Positions 49,825 to 61,680 of a DNA stretch of 64,000 bases are shown here, in pieces. The stretch covers positions 3,720,001 to 3,784,000 of the forward strand of contig CM039196.1 of the NCBI GenBank assembly GCA_008360975.2, given 5' to 3'. The translations under genes were made by a program, and so were the position numbers. Origin of the DNA: Lichenostomus cassidix (lineage: Eukaryota > Chordata > Aves > Passeriformes > Meliphagidae). The notes under the pieces are model-generated. The model did no database searches, was not told the origin of the DNA, and saw only the letters and a list, made by a program, of their open reading frames with translations. How positions within the stretch are numbered: position 1 is the first letter of the stretch; each line of letters begins with the position of its first letter.

Positions 49825-52800
49825 GGTAAGGGGGCGATCAGGGGTCCCCCGGCGGCGGAGCGGGGCGTGGCAGAGGGACAGCGGCAGCGGGGGGGTGTCG
49901 GGAGGCGCCGCGGGGCTCCGCAGGGACAGGGATGGGGATGCAGCTCTGGGGGGTCGGGATGCACATCCGGGGGTGCTCCTCGCCCCCGCACCCCTCTCCC
50001 GGCGCGGGGCAAGTCGCGGCATCCCGGAGCGTGCGGGCGGTGGGTGACACCCCCGGCCCGCCGTGCTCCCGTGGGTGGCCGGTGGCAGCGGCGGGAGCGA
50101 GTCCTGGGCGCTGCGTGGGGCTGGCAGCGCCCGTGGGTGCGGCTGGAGGGCGGCTCTGGGTGCTGCTGCTCCTCTCCGCCCTGTGAGGACAACTTTGAAG
50201 CGTGTTGGGCATTCGCGGGGGGTTGAAGCCCCCAAATTGGCTCTTTCCCCTGTCCCCGGTGTGTGCCGGCGGGAGCTGCGGTGGCACCAAGCCTGAGCCA
50301 CTTGTCACCGGGGGGGTGTGGGGAGCACCCCGGCCCCGCTGCGGGGACATTTTGGGGCGCTCCGCTCCCTGTTGGGGCTCTGCAAGGGCATCGCTGCCCT
50401 GCTCAGCGCGGCCCAAGGGCTTTGGCAGGTGCTGCTCCTTTCCCTGGATGGAGCAAAGTGCTGCAAACGGCAACAAAAAACCTTTCCGGAGTAGCCTGGA
50501 ACCTCCAGGAGGCAAAACCACCTCGGGAATGAGGCTGAGGCTGCTGGAAGCTGTGGCTCGCAGGGATGGGTTCTTCCAGAATAGGGACCTGATTATTGTG
50601 TCTCTTGCTGGTGTCTTTCTAATAATTCCGGCTATCAGCTGGAGCAGCAATTTGTCTTTGTGTAATGAGGACTCTTTCATTTCTCTGCTAAAAAAGCTCC
50701 TGGCAAGGCTGCTGCCCCGGCCGTGGCTCTGCTCCTGGCTCGGGCCATGCCATGCTCCTCCCGGGATCCTGGGAGAGTGTGTGGATCAGCCTGATCCCCC
50801 TCTTCCCGTGAGGTTGCAAGGGGAAAAAAAAAAATTAATAAAAGCCAACACAAGGATTCCAAACGCGGCCAGTTGGCTCCGGGGATGCGGAGATGAGAAC
50901 AGATGAACCATTTGCTTTAATTACTGGTATCAAAAGCCCAGGCTGCAGCTTAGCCTGCAAATAAATATTGTTAATGTTGTGACACTGGGCTCTGTTTGAT
51001 GATGCATCATTCATCCGGGAGGGATGGAGCTGCGAGCTGCGAGCTGCTGCCGAGGGGCTGACTCAGATGTGCCTCCGGGATTCCGTGGGGAGGGATAGGG
51101 CTGAGCCCCACACCAGCCCCGGCGGTCGCTGTCGCATCCCGTGGGCGCTGCGCTGGGCATCCCGCAGGAGGGGAGCGCTGGGTGGGCGCTGCTCGCCCGC
51201 AGCAGCCTCGGGCAGCGCTGTGGCACCGCCGGGCGATGCGGTGGGAGCTGTTTGCCATTACCTGCAGGATGGGATTCCGGAGAATGCCAGCCCAGCCGGC
51301 CCTGCTCGCAGCCCTCTTCTCCCCGCTGCCTCCAGCTCCGCTTGCTGCTCCTTCACACACTTCCCTCCGCGCTGCCCTGGCTCCGGCCGGCTGTGGGAAA
51401 ATCACATTTTTGGTGCGGAGCGCCCTTGGCAGCCAGGGCGGAGCGCGGAGCCCATTGCGGGGCTCTGCTGCGCCTCCGCGGAGCGTGGAACGCGCGGTGT
51501 GAAACATTCCCCGCTTCGGGAAAGGGCGAGGGGATGGAAAACTGCCGGGGGAGGGTGAGAGGACTCAGCCTGGTTCTGTGCCTAAGTTTTGAGGGACTTT
51601 CCGCGGGGGATGACACCGAGCCGCTTCCCCGCGCCCACCGCAGGCCCCGGGGCTGTGGCGGCAGTGTGACCCCGGTGGCAGCTGGCTGGTGGCCCCGGCT
51701 CGGTGCCCTCCTCCCTCCCGCCCTCCCGCAGCCGGTGACGCTGGCACTGCAGTCACTGCCAATTAGCGCGGGGAGTAATGAACCGCTCCCGGGGGTCCCG
51801 GCGCTGGGAAGGGGGGGATCTCTGCTTGCCAAGGCCGGAATGGTGAATCCCCCCGCCCTCGCTAGGCTGGGGTGAGGCCGGGCTGGTGCAGAAAGGTTCC
51901 CGTGGTGGGTGAGGGCGGCAATTGCCTTCTCCAGCCCGGGGAGGAGGGGATGAGCTCTCCGGTTTGGATCTGGGGTGATGGGGGCACGTCTGGCTCAGTG
52001 AAACAGGTATTGAGGGCGGTGCGGGAGGGAGAGGAACTGGGCAAACTGGGAGCCCAGCGCTCCCGGGCTGGTGCAGACCCCGAGCTGGCCTGGCCCTGCG
52101 TGGCTCCTCCACCCCAGCCTGGGGATGCCACCCACAGTGCTGCTCCTATGGGGTGACACCGCGGCCTGTCACCACCCCCGGGCCACCTCGTGGGGTCTGT
52201 CACCCTCCCCTGGCATCGAGCAGGACCCTCCACCTCCGAGCTCACCCCGCTGCTGCTTCCCAACCTCTTCCCACCGCCAAACCTCCCCCAGCCGCTGTCG
52301 CTGCGGCTACTGGGTCCCTGCTGGGGTCAGGGTTGCCCTGGCCGCGCTCCCCCTGCCCGGCATCGAGGGTGCGATGCCTGATCCCTGTGGATCTCTCCGT
52401 TGCTAAGCAGCTCCCGAGCAGCTCGGCACGGCGTGAGGAGCGCTGGCAGCACCGGGTGGGCTCTGGCATCACCTGGATCTGCCCCTCTGGAAGCCCCGGG
52501 GGAGTTGGATAAACCCAGGAGTGGTTTATTTATTTAGTTTTTTTCGCCATTGCCTTTCCTGTAATTAATGGAGGGGAGTAAATCCTTGTGACAGCATCCT
52601 AACGGTGCTTTGGGAAGGAGCTGCTGGAGGAAATGTCAACGTGCTGCTTAAATAAAATTGACTGAGCTGCTGCTCAGCTGCCTTGGGATGCAGCTTTGTC
52701 TGGAGGATGGCGGGGAGCTGGGAATTCAGGGGGAGTGGAATAAAGGCAGTTCTCGGCACCTTGTGGGGATTTAAAGGCAGCAGTGGCATTAGCCGAGCCA

Positions 52801-55800
52801 AGAGGAATTGGCGTTCCCAGAGACTCCCAGCTGCTCTGGAGTGGATTTAACTGGAGGGCAGGAGAGGCATCACTTTGCCTTTCCTGCCTCTGGTCTGGCG
52901 CTGTCACCTGTGGACTGTGGCTGTCATTCTGAGCTTTAATTAACTAATTAGTTCCATGCTAACCCGGCGAGTTGTGGGGTTGCTGTTCCCTGTGAGGCTT
53001 TGGTGTGGGGCTGAAGGATGGGGTGACCCCAGGGCTGTGAGTCAGGGTCTTTCCCAAAAGCCCTGTGTCTTTCCCGGGACCTCTCACTGCCGTGGTGCCA
53101 TCAAGGCTCTGATCCCACCCCGTGGAGGATGCATCTCCTTGTGGGAACACACAGCAATCCCTCTGGGATTGTCCTGTCCCCATACTGGACATGTCCAGGT
53201 GTCCTGGAGGAGCTCCAGCCCCAGCAGCTTCCTGCCAGCCGAGCTCTGCCTCCCTCCTTCCTGCTTTCAGAGCCAAGCCTCGCACGTGGGCTGCTCCCCC
53301 AGCACCATCCAGAAGGCAGCTTGCCCGGTTTTGCCCGAACTTTCTAAAAGAATTTGCACGTGGGATGAGGCGAATGACGGCATGTCGGGATTTGAGGGAG
53401 TGTGGGACCCTGCAGCCCTCCTGCCCCTGCCTGTCACCTGCTGATCATCCTGCAGCGTTACACAGCTGCTCCTGCAGATATTTTTGGGGATATTTTCCCA
53501 TTTTTTTCCCCTCTGCAGGCAAATCTAGCAGCACCAAACCCTTCCTGGAGCCTGAGGACGGTGAGGTCCTGCTGCCTTCCCCTGTGCCATAGGGAATGGT
53601 GTGGGATGGGTGAACTCCTTTTCCTGGGAAAGGAACAGCCTGGATTTTGGGAGATACTGGGGACACAGCTGGATGTGATATCTGTGCCAGGGGTCTGGGC
53701 AGGACTTGGCATTCCCTGTGGTTTGCAGCCCTTGCTGGGTGCCAGGCGTGGAGCGGGGCGGGATCTGGTCCTGGTGGCCTTGGGAGACGGCTGGGAATGT
53801 CCCCAGGAGCTGGGAGAGGTTTCCAGCCAAACCTGGTGTTTCGGGATGTGTGCCCCGAGTGGGGAGGAGATGATTCCGTGCTGGCTCACCCCAACTTTGG
53901 CATTTGCTCCTCACATCTGATGGGCTCTCAGTGGGTCCTCATCACCCCAAATATGCTCCTCTTCCCACTGGGGGCAATCCCATCCCCTATTTTTCCATCC
54001 CCGGCTCCATCTGTGGAGCTTAAACCCACTCTGGTGCCAACATGCAAACCCCATCATCCCAACAGAGGAGCAGTTTGGATCCATCCAACTTCCAAACCTC
54101 CCGTTTGGCTCTGACACCTAATAATTTCCCACTTGGCACCGGAGCAGCAGCTTGGGTTGGCTGGCTGGGGTCTGGCAGCCTCTCCGTGCTCCAGGTGAGT
54201 GGATGATCCCCAAAACCTGCCCCTTCCCTCCTGGATTAATCACATCAGGCTTTGTCAATGGAAAAATTACCTCATCATTGGCACTGGCAGGTGGTGAGAG
54301 CAGCAGACTTATTCAATATTTAAGAAAGCTGCATTGCAGAGCTCAGGAGGCTGGAGGGAGAAATAGGTTGCCTGTGTCAGTGTCTGCTGCTGGAGACAAT
54401 CTCTGCAGGCATCGCCTGGCAAGTGTGGAGCTCACCGGGAAAACCTCCTCCCTGCCCTGGGAGCCTGGAAAATACGGGATTTTCTCTTTTCCCCACCAGC
54501 CTGGCACCTCCAGGTGGCTCAGGGGGTGTGTAGGGTAGCCCCATGCTGGGGTCCCTTTGCAGGTGTTTGTTTAGGGGTGGCTTTGGGGCGGGATGAGCGC
54601 ATTCCATGGGGATCCTGCTGCCATCCCAGCCCTCCCAGAACGTCACCTGCTGGCCGCTGGCACCACACCGGCCAGGTTTTGGGTGCTGGAGGTGGTGATC
54701 CGGCAGCTCGGAGCGTGTGGCACCAGCAGCTCCGGGATCCCCGTTCAGGAAGGCGTTCAGCCCCGCTTTATCAAGGCATGACCAAACCCACGGGCTCCGT
54801 CACACGGAAGTAACGGAGCGGCGTGATTGCAGTCATGTGGCTCTTCCTTAGGGCCAGAAATTAAGACCTCGCTGCTATTCCTGGCTCTGCCCCGGACGTG
54901 CCGCCTTGGCGCCGGCGGGAGCTGCCGGCATCCATCGGAAAACCTCGGCATCAGACAGCTCCTCACATCCTCCCCCGACACCAGGGGAAAAAATCCAGGA
55001 CCCTCCGGGGTCAGCCAAACCCTGGAAGGTCTTGGAACCCTCCTAGGTTGGGATATTTCCGTTTCATCAAGGAAATGCTGCCCCATCCCATCGATCCCCG
55101 CTTGGATGGCCACATCCTCCCGCTCGGGAGCCAGGATTTGGCAGTGGGGGGGAAAAGCCACCCTAAGCTGTTATTCTGTTCTTTCCCGTGTGCTAAAAAC
55201 GCCGAAGGAAGCATTAGGGCAAGCGGGGGTAGTTGCTGGAAGTAATGCGAAGTAGATTTTCCAAATCTATTATTTATAGGCGGAGAAGAGGGTTGTGTAT
55301 TCCTTCAGGAGTCATCCCCGGGCTGCTCTCCATCCGCAGCAAAGCGGAACACACGCGGCCTCGCTGGTGCTTGCAGAAAGTTCCAGCTGGGGGAAGGAGT
55401 TTTCCACCCTCATCCCGAGTGCTCACCCTGGAAAAAAACCAGGAATTTCCCCCTCTTTTTCCCTGTTTCAGGGTTGGGGTGGACATTCCTGCTCTCAGTG
55501 ACCTTGGGCATGTCGCTTATCCCCCAAAATGGGTGTTGGCATCGTGGTGCTGCTCTTGCTCCCTGTTCAATCCATTCCCACCTCGGGACACTCCATTCCC
55601 GGCGGGAATTCGCTGCTGCAGTGCGGCTTGTGGAGGTGGCGGGTGGGACTCAAATGAACAATTTGCTTCGTTAAGTGACCTTGTTAATCAGAGCCTTCTG
55701 CTTTGGCACGGGAACAGGCGCTGCGTGAACCAGCAGAGCACTAATTACCCGCGTGCCTCGCTTCTCCTGCTTTTCCAAAAATACCTTTCTTGCATCCCGA

Positions 55801-56606
55801 AGTTTTCCATGAAGCCAAGGTGAGCCTCGAGCCTCCGCTGATTCCTCAGGGAGCCACGAGGAATTCCTGCAATACCGCAGAGCTTTTTTCCCCTCTTTTT
55901 GGGGGGAAAACTGGGTCTTCGCAGCCTGGAGTTGGCGATTTCAGTGGGGGAGCTCTGCAAGCTCCCGTTTTCCGTCTTTTCCTTGGTGTAATCTCCCAAA
56001 TTTCTCCCAAATTTCTCTGCTGGAGTTCTGCTGGAGTCACTTTGTGCCTTGCAAAGGTGTATTTACCAGTTGGGGCTGCTCTGGGATGCTGGGATGAGGG
56101 GAACTGAGTGGTTCCTTCCAGGCAGGGAGGATTCCAAGGCAGCATCATCCCAGGGCAGCAGGATGGGAAGATGAACAATCCATGGGCTGGGAGAAGCTTT
56201 GTTGTCCATGGTTGAGCTCTTCAGAGGGTTTATGGGGTTTTTTTGTGGTTTTTAGCTTGGCAAAAATTTCTTTAAACAAAATGGAAAAGGAGGATTTTTT
56301 TGTTCCTAGAGGTTTGGGGAAGGACAGCGAGACATGCTGGATTTTGGAGGAGAAAGTTTCCTCGTCTGTAGCTGTTTCTCGGGAATGGAGCCCCCTCCTC
56401 TCTCCTGGCTCTGAAGCCTCGTAATTAATGTGAGGTCGGGGATTCATTAATTACATCCAGGCTGAACTGTGCTGCCCTCCTGGGAGGAAGTGCCTGGAGG
56501 CTCCAGACGGTGACTAAAGTGACATTCCTGCTCCAAACCCTCCGAATGCCACAAACAAAGCCTTTCCCGGGGTGATTTTAGGGATTTTTTTGCTTTTTCC
56601 CTACAG
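49825..56606 (+). other. RPH3A: Upstream (5'UTR) intron of RPH3A
   Basis: If 49824 is the exon 1 donor, this is one 6.8-kb intron or several with small non-coding exons. A candidate extra exon lies at 53519-53560. AT-rich blocks inside GC-rich surroundings at 50895-51010, 54230-54350 and 55655-55770 look like regulatory elements. No CR1 copy is seen in it. Confidence 0.45.
53519..53560 (+). other. Candidate 42-nt cassette exon
   Basis: A long pyrimidine tract and ctctgcag precede 53519, and a donor gtgagg follows at 53561. Forty-two nucleotides would fit a non-coding 5'UTR exon of RPH3A, but splice-like pairs arise by chance. Confidence 0.25.
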
Positions 56607-56801
56607 CCTGGCTGGAAGCTTCGTTGGCATCTGGGAGCAAAGTGATTGACATCCCTGCTGTGCCGGGCTGGTGACCATCAGCGGGACATCGGTGTCCCCA
56701 AATTTGTCCCCGGGGCGGCCGGCGATGACCGATGCGGTGCTGGGTGGCTCCTCTGACCGGTGGATGTGCCCCAGTGACAGAACCATGTCTCTCCGAGCCA
56801 G
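56607..56801 (+). CDS. RPH3A: RPH3A first coding exon (UTR part 56607-56724)
   Basis: A strong acceptor (tttttccctacag) ends at 56606. UTR runs to 56724, then ATG at 56725-56727 and codons to CGA-GCC-AG, followed by gtgagg. Encodes [20 protein letters not shown] and MSLRA. Confidence 0.88.
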
Positions 56802-57744
56802 GTGAGGGCAGGGGACAGTCCCCAGGGCGGGTGGTGACACCAGGGATTGGTTCAGCGCCATTGGGTGGGGACATTTTGGTGTGATTGCTCCTAAACCCCC
56901 CGGGCAAGGTGGGGACAGAGCCAGGACCTGGTGCTAATCCTTATTTCCTCCCTTCTCTTGTGCTTCCCAGCAGCGAGAAGGAGCAGTAAGTATCTCCCTT
57001 GTTTCTTTATTTGTTTGTTTTTAACTTATTCCTCTTCTCCTGCTACTTTGATGGTCTGAGAACAGAGTTTGAGAACTGGGTTTGGATGCCAAAAAAAGAT
57101 AAAAAATTAAGTTTGGGAAGTGTTGCGCAGGGTTTTAATGAACCTAAAGGTTCAAGGCCATGTGGGATTGCTCAATCCAGAGGGGAAAAGAGGCAGGAGA
57201 GGTTTTTTGATGAGCAGGAAGGTGAGGAGTGTTTGCCTTTTGCATCCCTGAGTGGCAGACATTATCCTGTCACCAGGTTAGGCTGGGAGAGAGGATCTTT
57301 GGGAATGATGTCGGAGGAAGAAACACTCCCATGTTTGGGGAAATATTCCCAAAAAAAAAGCCACCCCCTCCTGTGCAAACCTGGTGTTCCGGGGTGCAAA
57401 GCGAGGTGTGCAGGGCGAAACGCGGAAATAACGGGAAGATTTCGGAAAAGGAGGTTTTTCTCCCAAAAAACGGAGATGATGGGTGGGGGCTCATGGCGGG
57501 CTGGATGGGATTTGGAGATTGGGGTTTGTTGTGGGTTCGGGAATCGGTATCTGGCTGTGTCCTGACCACATCCGTGCGGGAATGATCCCTGTCCCCGCTG
57601 TCCCCGCAGGCTCCCGGCGGGCTGGGCAGCACAGCCCGACCGGCAGCGCAAGGGAGAGGAGCTGACGGATGAGGAGAAGGAAATCATCAACCGGGTGATC
57701 GCCCGCGCCGAGAAGATGGAGGAGATGGAGCAGGAGCGCATCGG
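56725..57744 (+). CDS. RPH3A: Rabphilin-3A N-terminus, three coding exons, continues beyond the window
   Basis: Rabphilin-3A is a Rab3/Rab27 effector on synaptic and secretory vesicles. Coding parts are 56725-56801, 56971-56985 and 57610-57744 (227 nt, 75 codons plus two bases). The product begins [20 protein letters not shown], then [40 protein letters not shown] and [16 protein letters not shown]. The last part matches the amphipathic Rab-binding helix of rabphilin nearly residue for residue, and the start resembles the human MTDTVFSNSSNRWMYPSDR as I recall it. The zinc finger, SGAWFF motif, linker and two C2 domains must lie past 64000. The ATG (-3 G) is the first in the spliced exon, with none in the 118-nt upstream UTR part. 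Confidence 0.92.
56971..56985 (+). CDS. RPH3A: RPH3A 15-nt micro-exon with NAGNAG acceptor
   Basis: CAGCGAGAAGGAGCA between cccag and gtaag. With the preceding AG it reads Ser-Ser-Glu-Lys-Glu plus two bases of Gln, joining in frame to G at 57610. The acceptor is tandem (cccagcag), so use of the second AG would give a 12-nt exon lacking one Ser, still in frame. It corresponds to the SNDKEQ segment I recall in human. Confidence 0.82.
57610..57744 (+). CDS. RPH3A: RPH3A exon with the Rab-binding helix
   Basis: 135 nt between ccccgcag and gtaagg. Encodes (Q)[19 protein letters not shown] and [20 protein letters not shown] plus EQERIG, ending with two bases of a Gly codon. Confidence 0.95.
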
Positions 57745-57762
57745 GTAAGGCTGGCGACACCG

Positions 57763-57817
<55 letters not shown>
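57763..57817. repeat. (GGGACA)n hexanucleotide, about 9 units
   Basis: Near-perfect AGGGAC repeats starting about 19 nt after the RPH3A donor at 57745. Confidence 0.93.
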
Positions 57818-59396
57818 GAGGGACCCCGAGCCCGCCGGGGCCGCGGCAGGAGGCTCTGCTTGGCTGCTTTCCTGGGCAGCAGCCTCTGCACTGCGGTGCT
57901 TCTCCTGAAAGGAGCCTGCGGGGGATCTTTGGGCTTCGGCCAGGAGGAACCTGCGCGCCGGGCAGAGAGCCGCTGGCGCTGTCACTGTCACTCCGGGTGT
58001 CACTGGGGGGCTGGAGCCAGGAGCTCTGCTCTCATCCCTGTTTTTCTCTCAGTGGAAAAGGGATGGTTGATAGCAGCTCGGTGCTTGTCCGGCGCTGAGC
58101 CTGAGCACAGAGATGTTGGTCCTGCTGTGGGAATGCGCTTGAAGGGGCGATGGAGGAATGATGGTCAATCCCACCCTGGAATGAGCTGTCTGGGAGGCTC
58201 GGGAGGATCCTGGGGTCCGCAGGGACTCTGGTGCCTCATTTTTCCCCAGGGAAATTCCCGGTGGGAAGCACCCGTGTTTCCTTTCCTCTCCGGCAGGTGA
58301 AACGAGCTAATCCCAAACTATCCCCTTGCTCCGGTCGGGTGGTTTTCCAGAGAGGATCTCCATAATCCCCTTGGTCAGGGATCACGCCTGTTTTCCTGAC
58401 AGAGAAGCAGTTTCTCGTGCTGAGTTTAAGCCGCTATTTTTTTTTTTTTCCTGGCAGGGAAAATCCTGCCACACTCTCCACCGCTTTGGGGAGCTCAGGG
58501 ACGTTTTGCTGTCCCTTAAATATTCGGCTGCAGCCTGTGCCCTTCAAAACCGGAGATTTATTTAGGAAAACAAAAAGCTAGAAGTTAGAAATCCTGGGCT
58601 AGGATGGGTCTGTGGACATCCTGGGCAGGTTTTGGCTTTCCAGAGGCAGTTTTCCCTGCCCGGGCTCGGCAGGTGCCCTATGGATGTGCCACTCCCGGCC
58701 TTGGAATCGCTTCCCCCTCCCGGCTTTTTGGCAGAACCCAGGTGAGAGTATCTCCGAGTGGCGGCGGTGAATCATTCCGGAGAAACGCTTACAAACAGCT
58801 TTCCCCCAGCGCTGCCCATTTACAGCCCGGCAAGAACTCCTTCCCAACGCGACGCTCCTCGGCCGAGCCGTAAATCACCTTTATCGTGCTTGGGGGGCAG
58901 AGATTTATCTGCCGCAGCTGCTTTCCAACCGCAGCAACTCTCCCCCGAGCCGGAGGAGGAGGAGGTTTGCTCATCCTCATTCATGAAAAGCCGGGCGGAG
59001 GGGTTGGGAAAGTGGGAATTCTGGCGGATGTGCGGCCGCAGCTGATTCCCCTCCTGCGCGGAGGCGTAGCGGGAGCCGCGCCAGCCCCTTTGTGTTTGTT
59101 GGCTTGCACAACAAGAGCTGTAGGATGTTCAGCCCCGGGAATGTGGGACAGCGGCTGGATCGGCTTCGTGCGGAGTCATCCGCTCGGCAGCGGCTCGGAC
59201 CTTATCCAGGATAGCTCCTTCTATTACAAAATAATCCGGGTTTGCCAGGCTGGCCGCTGGCAGGGAGGCGGTGGAGGTGGTTGGCCCTCGGTCGGTCGGG
59301 GAGCTGCTCCTGGAAAGCGTGATTTCCTGGGATTTTCTGGGGTTTTTCTCTTCCTCTAAGGGGAAAAAAATAAGAATTTTTATCCTGAAAAGAATG

Positions 59397-59527
59397 AAAG
59401 CTGTGGCTGCCCCATCCCTGGAAGGGTCTAAGGCCAGGTTGGAGCAGCTTGGGATATAGGAAGGTGTCCCTGCCCATGGGATGAGCTTTAAGGTCCTTTC
59501 CAACCCAAACCATTCTGTTATTCCATG
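59397..59527 (+). repeat. CR1 LINE 3' end
   Basis: Reads GTGGCTGCCCCATCCCTGGA, AAGGCCAGGTTGGAGCAGCT, GGTGTCCCTGCCCATGGGAT and GGTCCTTTCCAACCCAAACC, ending TTATTCCATGA. Sense orientation. Confidence 0.92.
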
Positions 59528-61587
59528 AAAATGATAGAATAACGGTTAATAGAAGGAATAGCTCACACGGAGTGAGATTCCAAAGGGGGAACATGTGGTG
59601 AATACTTGGAGTTATCTCAATAAGTGGAGATATTTGCGAGATTCATTTGAGCTTTACACCCAATCCTTGAGGAATCCCAAATCCCACATCTGTGGACGAA
59701 CCTCCTCGTGCCTCAAATCCTTCCCAATTTTTTTTTCCCCCTCCATCTCCTTCATCCTCCATCCCACCAGCTCCTTGTCTTGGGAACAAATCGATGCCTC
59801 TTGTTGAGCCCTTGTTTGCAGAATCGCACCGGGTGTCAAACCCAGCTCCGATTAATCCCGTGAAAAGGTATTTTTAGCTCCCAGGGTGGATGGATCCTGC
59901 TGGGTACGTGAGCTCCGTGCTGATGAGGGCTGGAGGTCAGGGACATGCCGTGCATGGGGGATTTTTTTGGCCAGGCTGTTGTCTCGTGGAGCAGAGAAGG
60001 ACGAGAGGAGCTGGAATCATCTGGAACATGACACAGCAGGAGCACGTCGGGCTGGAGGGATGGAGTTTGGAGCTGCTGGATGATCGGGATCATCCTTTGG
60101 GATGAGGGCTGGGAGATGTCAGGAAGTGGGATCAGGGATGGATCCGTTCCTGTCCCATCTCACTCTGTGCTTGGGGGTCTCTGTGGTGGCTCTGGCAACA
60201 CTCTGGTGACACCCCGGTGACATTCCAGTGGCAGTGCTGCTACTCCAGCTGCAATCCACGAAGATCCTGTTTTCCAGCCGCCCCAGGAGCACCTGCAGGC
60301 ACTAATTGACTCCGTTCTGCATCTCTAATTGGGGGCCATCAATAACCCAGCCAGGCTGCTCCGCTGCCTAATGAGCTCCAGCACGCTCCTGGCACTGAAG
60401 GAAAGCTCTGAAACCATCCCGAGGTGGAGATGGATATTTCTGGAGAGCACGGAGATGGCTCTCCCAGAGGGAAGGTGACACTCAGATCCTGGGTCTGGCC
60501 ATGTCCCTCTGGTCCCCTCTCAGAGTGCAGTGTCCCCGTGGGTCACAGCTTCCCACCTTTGCTCGGGGAGGAGCAGGATTGCATTTTAATTTGGCTGCTC
60601 AGGGCTGGGATGACACAGGGATAATGCCGGAGCAGATGGGAATCCCAGGGGATGAAGTCATTAACCTCGGTGGCAGGGATGCTGTGTGGGGAGCACAGCC
60701 TGGCATCTTCATCCCAGCATGCAGACAGCACAAAAATAAAATCGGGGCTCCAGGCAGGGCAGGGAGGCTGCTGGAGACAGCTGGGAATGTCTCCTGAGAT
60801 CCCAATTCCCGGGGGAGATGAGGTTCAGTCGTGGCCAGGGGACGGCTTGTGCTGCTTGAGATTTTGTGGGGTTTTGGTTGGGTTTTCCCCCAAAAACCTC
60901 ATCCTCTCTTGTTTCCAAGACAGCAGGAATAACCACCCTGCTGGAGCACCTGGATGAGCACGGAATGGGATACCTGGAAAAACTCCATGGGTGTCTTCCC
61001 TCCATGGCTGAGGGCTCAGCCTGGAAAAGCCTCAGTGGTTCTTTACCTTTAGTTCCTGCACACTTGAAAGGGTGGGAAATTACTTCTCCTTTCTCATCCC
61101 AATTTTAATTATGTTTCCCTTAATCTGGAGCTTGGCTGCTCTTCCTGCCCCTTTTCCACCAGGAAAATGAGCCTTCATTTAATATTCAGCCCTTTAAGGA
61201 TGTGATTTCCCCCTGGAGACGAGGCTGGGCTTCATCCTGGTGACCTCCTTTGAGTTTTTCTGGAATTTTTCGCCATGGATGTGGTGGCTGAGTCCATCCC
61301 TGCTGGTTCCCTCACGGCACTGAGGAGCACGTGGATCACAGCAGCCTGGATCAGCTCCTTCCTCATGGATCAGCTCCTTCCCCACCCTTTTTGCTCCATT
61401 AAAAGCCCTCCCTGCCCACAATTTAAAGCCCATTAAGGACCTCTTGGCCACTCGTTCCTGCCGTGCTGATGAATATTTCAGCACAGCACACTCCTGCGCT
61501 CCTGCTCTGTTGTTAAATCTTGTTTTTTGGGATCACCAGCACTTCATTTTGGTGACTCTGTCCCTCTTTCCATCCTCCTGTAGTGCT

Positions 61588-61680
61588 GAGAATTCCATGG
61601 AATCATTTGGAAAAGACCTCCAAGATCCAATCCAGGTGTAAACCCAGCACTGCCAAAGCCACCACTGGTTCTGCCCCATC
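61588..61680 (-). repeat. CR1 LINE 3' tail (GGAAAAGACCTCC subfamily)
   Basis: ATGGAATCATTTGGAAAAGA, CCTCCAAGATCCAATCCAGG and ACCCAGCACTGCCAAAGCCA form an antisense CR1 end of the same subfamily as the copy in RPL6 intron 5. Confidence 0.85.

Larger units (their letters stand above)
49540..50200 (+). promoter_or_regulatory. RPH3A: CpG island, probable RPH3A promoter
   Basis: Sharp rise in GC and CpG with GC boxes (GGGGCGG types), no TATA box, and a strong plus-strand donor CCCAG/gtaagg at 49824/49825. It is the only strong CpG island between PTPN11 and the first RPH3A coding exon, and lies 6.9 kb upstream of the ATG. Assignment to RPH3A is inference. A brain-specific gene may also have other promoters. 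Long open frames on both strands here are GC artefacts. Confidence 0.55.

Noticed and set aside
49155..50192. 345-codon minus-strand open frame over the CpG island
   Set aside because: GC-rich DNA lacks stop codons by composition. The frame also runs into a CR1 tail and shows Arg/Pro/Ala-rich text without a domain.
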